Below are positions 1 through 7,748 of a DNA stretch of 14,704 nt, in pieces. How positions within the stretch are numbered: the first letter of the stretch is position 1; each line of letters starts with the position of its first letter. The DNA comes from Hyphomicrobiales bacterium (GTDB lineage: Bacteria > Pseudomonadota > Alphaproteobacteria > Rhizobiales > Devosiaceae): positions 1-14,704 of the forward strand of contig JALWTJ010000388.1 in assembly GCA_027082895.1 (NCBI GenBank), in the 5' to 3' direction. Below the pieces are notes generated by a model, which searched no databases, was not told where the DNA came from, and was given only the letters and a program-made list of their open reading frames with translations. The position numbers were made by a program, and so were the translations under genes.

Positions 1-272
1 GCCAGCAGAATGCCTCCTGCCAGCAGCAGGCCCACCACCGACAGCAACTGCGTTGCCAGCACTGCAAACATTATCCGCAGCACGGTTGCAGCCAATATGC
101 CGAAAAATATCGCCTTGCGCCGCAGACTGGGGTGCACCGAGGCTGCCGCCAGCCCGATCACGACCACATTGTCCCCGGCCAGAACCAGGTCGATCATCAC
201 CACCTGCACGAAAGCGGCAAACGGCGTGGGGTCTGTAATGAAGGACATCACGCTGAAAGTTCCCGTTCCCAT
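1..272 (-). CDS. TerC/YjbE-family integral membrane protein (3' part cut off by window edge)
   Basis: Only the first 90 codons are visible; the gene runs off the left edge. Residues 24-39 read IDLVLAGDNVVVIGLA, the conserved acidic first-helix signature of the TerC family, whose members are inner-membrane proteins linked to metal (often Mn) export or tellurite resistance. A basic loop (HPSLRRK) follows, then further hydrophobic segments (IFFGILAATVLRIMFAVLA and LLSVVGLLLAGGILLA). Start choice is uncertain: ATG at 272 has only a weak GGAA-like ribosome site, and an in-frame ATG at 248 would remove eight residues. It lies 118 nt downstream of the DenD-like gene on the same strand, with its own possible promoter, so it is probably not part of the glycan operon. 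The substrate cannot be told from this fragment. Confidence 0.85.
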   Translation of the reverse strand, partial: MGTGTFSVMSFITDPTPFAAFVQVVMIDLVLAGDNVVVIGLAAASVHPSLRRKAIFFGILAATVLRIMFAVLATQLLSVVGLLLAGGILL

Positions 273-291
273 TGTTCCGGCAAGAAGGCGC

Positions 292-320
292 GAGATACAT
301 TTTCGTCCGCGCAAAGGCAA
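292..320 (-). promoter_or_regulatory. Possible sigma70-like promoter of the TerC-family gene
   Basis: Read on the minus strand, TTGCCT (315-320) and TATCTC (292-297) are separated by exactly 17 bases and lie about 20 bases before the ATG at 272. The match to consensus is moderate and was found by eye only. Confidence 0.3.
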
Positions 321-390
321 TGGTCGTTCGTGAAAAATTGCCCGGCCACTACCCTAGATAGGAACGCAAAGCCGTTTTCCAAAGCCCCGT

Positions 391-1380
391 TCACCCGGTG
401 GGACCATTTTCTTTGTCCCCATGGTCAAAAATGTACTCGTCCACGATTTCCAGCGCATCGCGATTGGTTCGAATGCCAAAAGCCGCCGCCCGCGCCGCCT
501 CCAGATTGGCCGGCCATGTGGAAACCATGGCATGAATGGCATCGTCTTTTTCAAAATGCACGAGATCGCGCACCGCCGGCCCGGCCCGCGTCTCAAGGGC
601 ATCAAGCAACTGGGCAACACTCACGCGAACGGAAGGGAGCAGCAGGGTGCGCGGCCAGCCAAATTCCTCGTTGCCCAGATTGTGCGCACGAATGATCGCC
701 TGCACCAGCCGCCCCGGCGACATGAGCGCCATTTCCGTCTCCGGCCCCACCGGACACACGGTCACGCGCCCCGCCAGCGGTTCGCGCACGATGTTGGAGA
801 CAAAAGAGGAATTGGCCTTGTTGGGCTTTCCCGGACGGATACCGATGGTCGGAAACCGCAGGGAACGCCCGTCGATCAGTCCACGGCGCGAATAATCTCC
901 GATCAGAAGTTCGCAGCAGACCTTCTGCACCCCATAGGAGCTTTGCGGCCAGGCAGCGGTCGCATCATCGACCCGTGTTGCCCCGCCACCGTAAACGGCA
1001 ATGGAACTGGCAAAGATCAGTTTGACCGGTTCTGTTCGCCCCGCGATCATATCGAGCAGCAGGCGCGTGCCATCCAGATTGACCGACAGGCCCAGTTGCA
1101 GATCCGCCTCCGCCCCTCCGCTGACCACGGATGCCAGGTGGAACACGCTGTCCGCCCCCGCAAGGGCCTCTGCCAGCACCTGCGGGTCATTGACCTGACC
1201 CACGATGACCTTCACCCGCCCATCATCCGGCAGGTTGTGTGGTGCCATCTGATCGACAATAACCAGTTGCCTGACGGGGACGTCTTCCCCTTGCGCATTC
1301 TGCAACCCGCCATCCCGCAGCAGGGTGTCTGCCAGCCGTGAGCCGACAAACCCCGCCCCTCCGGTTATGACAACTTTCAT
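391..1380 (-). CDS. denD: Extended SDR dehydrogenase, D-erythronate dehydrogenase (DenD)-like
   Basis: A 329-residue NAD(P)-dependent short-chain dehydrogenase. The dinucleotide-binding TGGAGFVG is at residues 6-13, the catalytic Ser region FASSIAVYG at 123-131 and the Tyr/Lys pair YGVQK at 149-153. The order and spacing of HLASVVSGGAEADLQLG, GDYSRRG, RPGKPN, REPLAG and the C-terminal STWPANLEAARA resemble, from memory, the DenD family. DenD oxidises D-erythronate to 2-oxo-tetronate as the first step of a catabolic pathway. None of the usual partner genes (tetronate kinase, aldolase, isomerase) is in the window, and the gene lies 69 nt behind a glycosyltransferase, so a sugar-modifying role in glycan assembly is an alternative. 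The start is well supported: AGGGAGGG lies 5 nt before the ATG at 1380. Confidence 0.85.
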   Translation of the reverse strand: MKVVITGGAGFVGSRLADTLLRDGGLQNAQGEDVPVRQLVIVDQMAPHNLPDDGRVKVIVGQVNDPQVLAEALAGADSVFHLASVVSGGAEADLQLGLSVNLDGTRLLLDMIAGRTEPVKLIFASSIAVYGGGATRVDDATAAWPQSSYGVQKVCCELLIGDYSRRGLIDGRSLRFPTIGIRPGKPNKANSSFVSNIVREPLAGRVTVCPVGPETEMALMSPGRLVQAIIRAHNLGNEEFGWPRTLLLPSVRVSVAQLLDALETRAGPAVRDLVHFEKDDAIHAMVSTWPANLEAARAAAFGIRTNRDALEIVDEYIFDHGDKENGPTG

Positions 1381-1449
1381 GATGACCCTCCCTGTTCGCG
1401 TTTACACAACCGGATTTCGTCCCATTGCCAGCGCAATCAGGCTACCGTT

Positions 1450-2361
1450 TCAACGGCGCCAGAAATTTTCAAGATGCAGCCTGCGCCGGGGCCGCAAAAG
1501 AAAGGAGCGCGCCAGATACCAGGCCCCGGCCAGATAGTTCTTTTCGCGGTTTATCGCCGATGCGCCCTTTTCAAGAAACAGATAGGCCGCAAGATTCCGG
1601 CGGGCACGACGCCCCATTGCGGCCGCCTCGGGCCGTGTATCGCACTCCCCGTCCCCGACTCCCGGCGCAAATTTCCGCAGGATATGGGCCGCCGCCCTGT
1701 CCACTTTTGCCAATGGCGCATTCACGCCCCAGGCGATGGTAACCAGATCGTCCTCCAGCACCTCCAGCCGCCCCCCCTGAAGCGCCATGCGCACGAACCA
1801 GTCCAGATCTTCCAGCCGCCGCAGGGATTCGTCATAAGGCCCAACTGCCATGAAAAGCTTGCGCCCCACCATCACCGTCGAGCCGGGACAGAACCAGCAC
1901 CCGGAAGAAAACTGTTCCACCCGGTCGGCAGGCATGGGCAGCCGCCGGTCCTTTTCCCCTCCGGGGCGCAGATAGGTAAAGCCGGTTGCCAATGCCACCT
2001 GCACGTCGCCATCTGCGATCCGCTCCACAAAGGCAAGCTGCCGCTCAAGCTTTTCCCGGTGCCACACGTCATCCGAGTCCAGCCAGGCCAGCCACGCACC
2101 CCGCGCCACCTGCGCCCCCGTGTTACGGGCCGCTGCCGGACCGCCATTGCCCGAACGGCGCACCAGCCGCACCCGTTCATCCCGCGCCAGATCCTCCGGC
2201 AAGGCAAAGGGAGGCGATGAGGCATCATCAACCACCACCACTTCAAACCCGTCAAAGGTCTGTTCGAGCACGGATCGGATGGCATCAGCCCCCTGCGCCT
2301 GCCGGTTGAACACCGGCATGACCACGCTGACACGGGGAAGGGATTGAACGTTTCCTGTCAT
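1450..2361 (-). CDS. Family 2 (GT-A) glycosyltransferase
   Basis: A 303-residue protein starting at ATG 2361. The N-terminal GT-A fold is clear: VSVVMPVFN at residues 11-19, VVVVDDASS at 41-49, GGPAAARNTG at 73-82 and the metal/nucleotide DxD-type motif in LDSDD at 94-98, followed by an acidic RLEDLDW patch near 182-188 where the catalytic base of GT2 enzymes usually falls. No membrane segment is evident, so it probably acts on lipid-linked acceptors at the cytoplasmic face. Donor and acceptor cannot be inferred; the adjacent GDP-mannose gene makes mannose possible. An in-frame TTG at 2397 would add 12 residues, but neither start has a good ribosome site; ATG 2361 puts the first strand at the usual distance. 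It lies 96 nt after manC and 69 nt before the DenD-like gene, all on one strand. Confidence 0.9.
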   Translation of the reverse strand: MTGNVQSLPRVSVVMPVFNRQAQGADAIRSVLEQTFDGFEVVVVDDASSPPFALPEDLARDERVRLVRRSGNGGPAAARNTGAQVARGAWLAWLDSDDVWHREKLERQLAFVERIADGDVQVALATGFTYLRPGGEKDRRLPMPADRVEQFSSGCWFCPGSTVMVGRKLFMAVGPYDESLRRLEDLDWFVRMALQGGRLEVLEDDLVTIAWGVNAPLAKVDRAAAHILRKFAPGVGDGECDTRPEAAAMGRRARRNLAAYLFLEKGASAINREKNYLAGAWYLARSFLLRPRRRLHLENFWRR

Positions 2362-2457
2362 GCAAAAGGTTATGCCGTCAAAGGCAGGCAAGCGCAATCA
2401 AATATGCGCACCCGCACGCCTGCTGCAGGGAAACGTCCGGCCATGCCCCCGGCCCTT

Positions 2458-3597
2458 TCACTCCCGTCCCTTCGGCTCGTCCATGCCAGCATCCGAACAA
2501 ACGCCCCCGCTTTCATCCCCCATCGGCTTCCTTTTCGTCTCCGCGCCCGTCTCCGCGCCCGGCTCCCGGCACGCCTCCCGGTCCAGCGGCCCGACATAGA
2601 TCACGTCTTCTTCCGCAATCACCGCCACATCCTGCAGGCCGGTCACACAGACCCTGAGAGTTCGGGAAACGACAAGCGAATTGACCGTTTCCTGCAAACT
2701 GACCGGTCCGACGGTGCCATTGCCCGCCGCATCCTGCGGACAGGCCGCCCGGATGGAACGCCAGCTGCCAAGATCCCGCCACGGGAACGTGGCAACGACA
2801 ACCAGCGCCCGATCCGTCTTTTCAAGAATGGCATAATCAATGGAAATGTCCGGCGATTCCGCAAAGGCGCTGTCTTCCAGCCAGACAAAATCGGTCTCCT
2901 TTCGCGCACCGTCAACAGCGGTGCGGCACACCGCGAGCACCTCGGGCGCCAGGCGGGCACATTCCGCAAGAAGTGCGTTGGCGGAAAAGACGAACATTCC
3001 CGAATTCCACAAGGTTCCCGGTTGGGCCATGAGCGCCCGCGCATGCTCGACATCGGGCTTTTCCACAAATCTTGCCACCCGGAACACCCCGTCAGCAACC
3101 TGTTCATCTCCACAAATATAGCCAAACCCGGTTGCCGGTTCCTCCGGCGCGATGCCCAGTGTGACCAGATCGCGCGTTCCCGCAACATCAATCGCGCGGC
3201 GAACCGCCCGTTCATATTGCGTCAGATCCCCCACCACATGATCGGAAGCCACCACATGAACCAGCGGATCCTGCCCCTCCCCGAATACCGCAAGACAGGC
3301 CACGCAGATGGCCGGCAGGGTATTGCGCGACACCGGTTCCAGAATGACCTGCGATGGCGTCACACCAACTTCACGAGCCTGCTCGGCGGCCAGAAACCGG
3401 TGTGCCATATTGGTCACGATGATCGGTGGCAGAAACAACGGAACCTGTTTCAGACGCAACAATGTCTGCTGAAACGAACTCAATTCCCCGTTCAGGCTGA
3501 GGAACTGCTTAGGCCGCGAGGCACGGGACAGGGGCCACAGGCGCTTTCCCGCTCCCCCCGCCAGCACCACCGGCAGAACCGATTGCTCCGCGCTCAT
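2458..3597 (-). CDS. manC: Mannose-1-phosphate guanylyltransferase, single-domain form
   Basis: Makes GDP-mannose from GTP and mannose-1-phosphate, supplying mannose or derived sugars for glycans. The nucleotidyltransferase signature GGAGKRLWPLSR is at residues 14-25, PKQF at 29-32, ASDH at 117-120, ATGFGYI at 155-161, FVEKPD at 177-182, WNSGMF at 197-202 and WRDLGSW at 273-279. A short C-terminal segment (RVCVTGLQDVAVIAEEDVIYV) follows and then a charged, low-complexity tail after about residue 340. At 379 residues it lacks the cupin phosphomannose isomerase domain of the roughly 470-residue bifunctional ManC/AlgA proteins. The start at ATG 3597 is chosen because AGGGG lies 7 nt before it; an ATG at 3603 is too close to that site. 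The frame stays open 80 codons further upstream, but that stretch shows no conserved protein. It heads the minus-strand arm. Confidence 0.93.
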   Translation of the reverse strand: MSAEQSVLPVVLAGGAGKRLWPLSRASRPKQFLSLNGELSSFQQTLLRLKQVPLFLPPIIVTNMAHRFLAAEQAREVGVTPSQVILEPVSRNTLPAICVACLAVFGEGQDPLVHVVASDHVVGDLTQYERAVRRAIDVAGTRDLVTLGIAPEEPATGFGYICGDEQVADGVFRVARFVEKPDVEHARALMAQPGTLWNSGMFVFSANALLAECARLAPEVLAVCRTAVDGARKETDFVWLEDSAFAESPDISIDYAILEKTDRALVVVATFPWRDLGSWRSIRAACPQDAAGNGTVGPVSLQETVNSLVVSRTLRVCVTGLQDVAVIAEEDVIYVGPLDREACREPGAETGAETKRKPMGDESGGVCSDAGMDEPKGRE

Positions 3598-3856
3598 TTC
3601 CATGCCCCTGAACCAAAGGTGCGCCCCGCAACCGTTCGCCCCCAACCACGCACCGCGTCCACTCCCAGCCGTTTTCCTGCCAGCACCTTGCCCCCACTCG
3701 CCAAAGGTTACAAGCTCCCCGAAACGTTTGCTCCTTTTCCGATACCGCTCTGCCGCCGCCCCCAACATTGCCACTGGACGAACAAGGACCAGTTGCCGCC
3801 CGCTTCGCACTGTGCCAAAACCCATTGTCCGGCCCGCCATCACGACATGCAGCGAA
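3598..3856. promoter_or_regulatory. Divergent intergenic region between manC and the MBOAT gene, with a central dyad
   Basis: These 259 bases separate two divergent arms of the glycan locus and must hold promoters for both. No convincing -35/-10 pair was found by eye on either strand. The clearest structure is an imperfect 21-bp dyad at 3773-3793: ACTGG, one unpaired base, C, a 7-base spacer, then G, one unpaired base, CCAGT. Its position mid-way between the starts would suit an operator acting on both arms. A minus-strand frame stays open across most of the region (to 3843) but looks like a GC-rich by-product. Confidence 0.4.
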
Positions 3857-5332
3857 ATGATCTTTTCAAGCTATGAATTCCTGTACCTGTTTCTGCCGTT
3901 CACCTTCGCGGCCGTCTGGCTGACCTTCCTGCTCGGACATAAACGACTGCCCCTTGGAATACTTCTTGTCGCCTCCCTCATCTTCATCGGATGGAACGAG
4001 CGCAGTTTTCTGATTTATCTTCTTGCCTCCGCACTGGCAAATTTTGCCATCGGCCTCCTGATCGCCCGACAGCATGAACACAAACAGCGCACCTTGATCA
4101 TGGTAGCCGGGGTAACGGCCAACATCCTCTTCCTTGCCTGGTTCAAATACACCCCCTTCCTGCTGTCCCTGGCCGACACTCCCCTTTCGTCCCCATCCCC
4201 GATCGTCAAGAACCTGCCACTGGGCATTTCATTCTACACCCTGCAACAGATTGCCTACCTGATCGATAGCTGGCGTAGCAAAACGCCGGAACGTTCAATA
4301 AGAAAGTATCTGCTTTTCGTCGCCTTTTTCCCCCAGTTGATCGCTGGCCCGATCGTGCATTTCTCCCAGGTTCGCCGCCAGCTGGCCCCGGCAGGACAAT
4401 TCGGCGGCTGGCAAAACCGCTCCCGCCCCCCGGCGCGCGCGCGCTCCATCTTTCTGGTTGCAGGCATCTCCCTGTTCACCATCGGACTTGCCAAAAAGGT
4501 ACTGATTGCGGACAGTCTGGGCCCGTTCGCCGATCTGGCGTTCCAGTCCGTGGATGCGGGCCGCCCCCTTTCCACGATCGATGCCTGGATCAGCGCCCTC
4601 AGCTACACCTTCCAGATCTATTTTGATTTTTCCGGCTATGCAGACATGGCGCTGGGGCTGGGGCTGATGTTCGGTATCCGCCTGCCACGCAACTTCCTGT
4701 CCCCCTATCGTGCTACTTCGATCGTCGCCTTCTGGCAGAAATGGCATGTCACCCTGTCCGCCTTCCTGCGCGACTATCTCTATATTCCGCTCGGCGGAAA
4801 CCGGCGGGGCAAGATCCGGCGCCATGTGAACATCTTCATCACCATGCTCATTGGCGGCATCTGGCACGGGGCCGGCACCACTTTCATCCTCTGGGGGCTT
4901 GCCCATGCCGTCCTGATCAACCTCAATCATCTGTTTCGCGCCCTGCGCGCCAGATGGACCCCCCGATACGTTCTCCCCCCTCTCCTTGCGTGGCTGATCA
5001 CCATGACAGCCCTGGTTCCGACCTGGGTCATGTTCCGCGCAACATCCCTTGATGGTGCATGGCTCATGCTCCGCAACATGGCGGGCAACACAACAGATCA
5101 AGGCATGGTTTTCACAAATTACCCGCTTGTCGCAGCTCTCCTTGCATTGGCCCTGGGTCTGGCAACCCTTGTTCGCGAACCCTATGACCTGGTTTTGCGA
5201 CCGGCCAGGCAAAGCAGATTCTCCCTTGGCCGCATGCCGATTACCATGCAGGCAATACTGATCGCTGCCCTGTTTCTGGGTGCTGTTGTCAGGATGCCCT
5301 TCGCAACCCGTTTCATCTACTTCCAGTTCTGA
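3857..5332 (+). CDS. MBOAT-family membrane O-acyltransferase (AlgI-like)
   Basis: A 491-residue polytopic inner-membrane protein. AlgI-type MBOAT hallmarks appear in order: N-terminal FSSYEFLYLFLP at residues 3-14, LPLGISFYTLQ at 120-130, FFPQLIAGPI at 157-166, FDFSGYADMALG at 256-267, FWQKWHVTLSAFLRDYLYIP at 292-311, LGGNRRG at 312-318 and IGGIWHGAG at 332-340, where His337 matches the conserved catalytic histidine. It ends FIYFQF, typical of this family. Such proteins pass acyl groups (usually acetyl) across the membrane for O-acylation of extracellular glycans, normally with a periplasmic SGNH partner; such a gene follows 10 nt downstream. Family length is about 470-520, so it is complete. 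ATG 3857 has no strong ribosome site; it is chosen because the N-terminus matches the family, and the open upstream extension in this frame is not protein-like. Confidence 0.93.
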   Translation: MIFSSYEFLYLFLPFTFAAVWLTFLLGHKRLPLGILLVASLIFIGWNERSFLIYLLASALANFAIGLLIARQHEHKQRTLIMVAGVTANILFLAWFKYTPFLLSLADTPLSSPSPIVKNLPLGISFYTLQQIAYLIDSWRSKTPERSIRKYLLFVAFFPQLIAGPIVHFSQVRRQLAPAGQFGGWQNRSRPPARARSIFLVAGISLFTIGLAKKVLIADSLGPFADLAFQSVDAGRPLSTIDAWISALSYTFQIYFDFSGYADMALGLGLMFGIRLPRNFLSPYRATSIVAFWQKWHVTLSAFLRDYLYIPLGGNRRGKIRRHVNIFITMLIGGIWHGAGTTFILWGLAHAVLINLNHLFRALRARWTPRYVLPPLLAWLITMTALVPTWVMFRATSLDGAWLMLRNMAGNTTDQGMVFTNYPLVAALLALALGLATLVREPYDLVLRPARQSRFSLGRMPITMQAILIAALFLGAVVRMPFATRFIYFQF

Positions 5333-5342
5333 GCGGCATGAC

Positions 5343-6368
5343 ATGAGCAAGCGCAAAAGATTTTTGCTGATTACCGCCCTGCTGGGATATCTCCCTGGCT
5401 TGCTGATCACGCTATTTGCCCTGTTCGGATATGACGGACTGTTGCGCAGCGCTGCCCAGGACGATTTTCTGGCCTCCATGCGCACCAATACCTCCCTTGG
5501 CTGCCAGACATTGCGTGCCCGCGCACCCACTCTGCTGATAATTGGAGACTCCCATGCCTATTCAGGCGTGGACTTCAGACAGTTGCAACAGCTGCTGCCC
5601 GACCAGCGAGTCAGCGGCTGCACCATGGCCGGACTGGCCATCGACAGCCTCGACCTGCTGACCGCATACATGGACACGAACGACATTTACCCCCCTGCCA
5701 TCGTTCTGCTGACCTCCCCGTATGAATTCATCGACACTCCGATCAAACCCACCCGGCTGCAGCAGCATCGCGATATATTGAACAGTTCCTCATCTTCCAT
5801 CACCACCAACGCAGTGCAGGCCTTGCGCTACCTGTCCGGGCAACCTGTTTTCGGCACCACCGCCGCCCATGAGCTTGCACGCCTGAACCGCCACCAGCCC
5901 CAGATCATGCGGCAGGATCCGAAAACCGTGGATGCCCTGATGGAAACCACCCGCGACCTGAATTCCCCAACCACCTCGTTTCTGGATCTTCCCCCGGCAC
6001 GAACCAACGCACAGGTCATTTCCCGCTTTTGCAACTGGATAAAAGCCCATTCCATAACATTGTTTGCCCTCCATGTTCCCGAAAGCCCCTTTATGACCCG
6101 GCTGCGCGGGAACCTTGACTGGTACTGGAATGAAATGGCGCGTCTGAATACCTGCGGCACAACGTACCATGGTCCTCTCCTGTCCCGCGACATCGACCCG
6201 CGGCATTTCATCAACAGGAATTTCAGCGACGATTATGACTATTCAATCTGGACACAAGGCACTGACCCGGAAAAAATCCTTCCCGCCTTTGACCCGGATC
6301 ACCTGAACCCCCTTGGCGCCCGATTGTTTTCCCGCAATCTTGCCGACTGGCTTTCCCGCAACATGTAA
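5343..6368 (+). CDS. Membrane-anchored SGNH-fold protein (AlgX/AlgJ-like O-acetyltransferase partner)
   Basis: A 341-residue protein with a basic N-terminus (KRKR) and one hydrophobic helix at about residues 7-29, then a presumably periplasmic domain. Block I of the SGNH/GDSL fold is seen as LLIIGDSHAYSGVD at 64-77 (nucleophile Ser70 within GDSH) and block V as FDPDHLNPLGARLF at 316-329, with Asp317 and His320 as the DxxH part of the triad. It follows the MBOAT stop by 10 nt, so the two are almost certainly co-translated. In alginate and similar systems such a pair moves acetyl groups from the membrane enzyme to the polymer; the same role is inferred here. The chosen ATG gives a start with the membrane anchor in the expected place. 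An esterase activity removing acyl groups is a less likely alternative. Confidence 0.85.
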   Translation: MSKRKRFLLITALLGYLPGLLITLFALFGYDGLLRSAAQDDFLASMRTNTSLGCQTLRARAPTLLIIGDSHAYSGVDFRQLQQLLPDQRVSGCTMAGLAIDSLDLLTAYMDTNDIYPPAIVLLTSPYEFIDTPIKPTRLQQHRDILNSSSSSITTNAVQALRYLSGQPVFGTTAAHELARLNRHQPQIMRQDPKTVDALMETTRDLNSPTTSFLDLPPARTNAQVISRFCNWIKAHSITLFALHVPESPFMTRLRGNLDWYWNEMARLNTCGTTYHGPLLSRDIDPRHFINRNFSDDYDYSIWTQGTDPEKILPAFDPDHLNPLGARLFSRNLADWLSRNM

Positions 6369-6434
6369 CGGCCAAAACAGCTCGGTTCCCCCCGAAATGC
6401 TCCCGTGCTAGTCAACGGCAAAAGACAGCGCCGC

Positions 6435-6450
6435 AAGGAAATGATTCTTG
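6435..6450 (+). promoter_or_regulatory. Ribosome-binding site that fixes a TTG start
   Basis: AAGGAA at 6435-6440 lies 7 nt before TTG at 6448-6450. An ATG at 6441 directly abuts the AAGGAA, is in another frame and leads to no recognisable protein. An in-frame TGA at 6442-6444 rules out any earlier start for the GT4 frame. Confidence 0.75.
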
Positions 6451-7587
6451 ACCGCCAGAAAAAAGAAAATCCTGATCGTTTGCACGGAAGACTGGTTCTT
6501 CCGCTCCCATTTCCTGCCTCTGGCCCGCCTGCTCGATACCCGCAAGGACTGGCAGGGCACCCTGCTTGCCAGCACGGGAAATGCCGCCGAACAGATCCGG
6601 CAGGCCGGCATGAGCATGCGCCCTTTCGCGTTTCGCCGTGCCAGCATGAATCCCTTTGTGGTCCTGCTTACCGCCCTGCAACTGGCCCGCGCCATCCGGC
6701 AGGAAAAACCCGACCTTGTCCATTTCATTGCCCTCAAACCGATTCTGCTCGGCCTGTTTGCCCGCTGGTTCACCCCCTCCACCGCTACCGTTTTCCATGT
6801 GACCGGCCTGGGGATACTGGCCGAAAGCAACGCGCTCGCAGCCCGAATTATCCGCTGGTTCGGCTTTACCTGGCTCAACCATGCCCTGAAAGGCAAAAGA
6901 ACCCGCCTCGTCTGCGAAAACCGGGATGATCTGGCATATCTGGACCGCTTTGGCGGACACGCCCGCCCCAACGCCCTCATCGTTGGCGGGGCCGGGGTTG
7001 ATCCGGACACCTATCCCGAACAGAACCGTTTTCAGGATCCCCCCGCCATCGGCTTTGTCGGCCGCTTGATCCACACCAAGGGCGTGGATGTGCTGGTCAA
7101 GGCCCATGCTCAACTGATCGAACAGGGCTTGCGCACCGACCTTTTCATCTATGGCGAGCCGGACCCGGCCAACCCGGCATCGGTCAGCGCAGAAATGCTG
7201 GACCAGTGGCGCCAGCTGCCCCATGTCCATTTGTGCGGCGCAACACGAAACATTCCTGCCGTTTGGGAAAAATGCGAAATCTGCGTCATTCCCACCCGCG
7301 CCGGAGAAGGCATGCCCCGCGCCATGCTGGAAGCAGCCGCCAGCGGGCGCCCCCTGGTCGTTACCGATGTCCCGGGCTGCCACGAATTCGTGCGCAACGG
7401 TACCGAAGGGCTCATTGTCCCCCCCGAGGACAGCCCGGCACTGGCCCGGGCCCTGGAAACCCTTGCTGCCGACATGGACCTGCGCCGTCAATATGGCGCC
7501 GCGGCACGCCAGCGGGTGCTGGACGGATTTACCGAGGCCCATCTGCAGGACAACATTGCCCGGCTTTACCAGGACCTGCTGGCGTAA
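6448..7587 (+). CDS. Family 4 (GT-B) glycosyltransferase, CapM/PglA-like, TTG start
   Basis: A 379-residue GT-B enzyme. The N-terminal domain opens with KKKILIVCTEDWFFRSHFLP at residues 5-24 and has FHVTGLG at 116-122, a motif seen in CapM/PglA-type transferases that extend undecaprenyl-diphosphate-linked sugars. The donor-binding domain shows IGFVGRLIHTKGVDVLV at 201-217 and the E-x7-E motif in EGMPRAMLEAAASGRPLVVTD (Glu287 and Glu295). The start must be TTG 6448: an in-frame stop precedes it directly and AAGGAA is correctly spaced. The gene lies 79 nt after the SGNH gene on the same strand and faces the epimerase-PGT gene across a repeat. It probably adds the second or a later sugar to the lipid-linked glycan; donor unknown. 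Confidence 0.92.
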   Translation: MTARKKKILIVCTEDWFFRSHFLPLARLLDTRKDWQGTLLASTGNAAEQIRQAGMSMRPFAFRRASMNPFVVLLTALQLARAIRQEKPDLVHFIALKPILLGLFARWFTPSTATVFHVTGLGILAESNALAARIIRWFGFTWLNHALKGKRTRLVCENRDDLAYLDRFGGHARPNALIVGGAGVDPDTYPEQNRFQDPPAIGFVGRLIHTKGVDVLVKAHAQLIEQGLRTDLFIYGEPDPANPASVSAEMLDQWRQLPHVHLCGATRNIPAVWEKCEICVIPTRAGEGMPRAMLEAAASGRPLVVTDVPGCHEFVRNGTEGLIVPPEDSPALARALETLAADMDLRRQYGAAARQRVLDGFTEAHLQDNIARLYQDLLA

Positions 7588-7640
7588 CCGTCCCCACCAT
7601 GCAACACCCGTTCAGCCATTCCCAGCCGGGCTTGGATTGC

Positions 7641-7748
7641 CTCTAGAGCACTTCCCAAAAAGTGTGAAGCGGTTTTCGGACAAGAAGTGCGGAAATATCA
7701 AACAGATAGAGCGTGGTCTTGATTCCATCAAAAACAGACACGCTCTAG
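7641..7748. repeat. Two-hairpin alphaproteobacterial intergenic repeat between convergent genes
   Basis: The element is bounded by CTCTAGAG on the left and GCTCTAG on the right. Hairpin 1 pairs GCACTTC (7648-7654) with GAAGTGC (7684-7690), with an inner CCAAAA/TTTTCGG pairing and a loop containing GTGTGAAGCGG. Hairpin 2 pairs TAGAGCGTG (7707-7715) with CACGCTCTA (7739-7747), with an inner TTGAT/ATCAA pairing. The layout and the GTGTGAAGCGGTTTTC core match, from memory, a family dispersed in many copies in Hyphomicrobiales genomes. It sits between two convergent 3' ends and may act as a bidirectional terminator or mRNA stabiliser. Its right end includes the TAG stop codon of the minus-strand gene. 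Only one copy is in the window. Confidence 0.8.

Noticed and set aside
3598..3843. 80-codon N-terminal extension of ManC
   Set aside because: The nucleotidyltransferase signature normally begins within 15 residues of the start, a good ribosome site precedes ATG 3597, and the extension is Gly/Arg-rich without similarity.
2344..3876. Long plus-strand open frame opposite manC
   Set aside because: Antisense to a clearly conserved gene and composed mainly of Arg, Pro and His runs.
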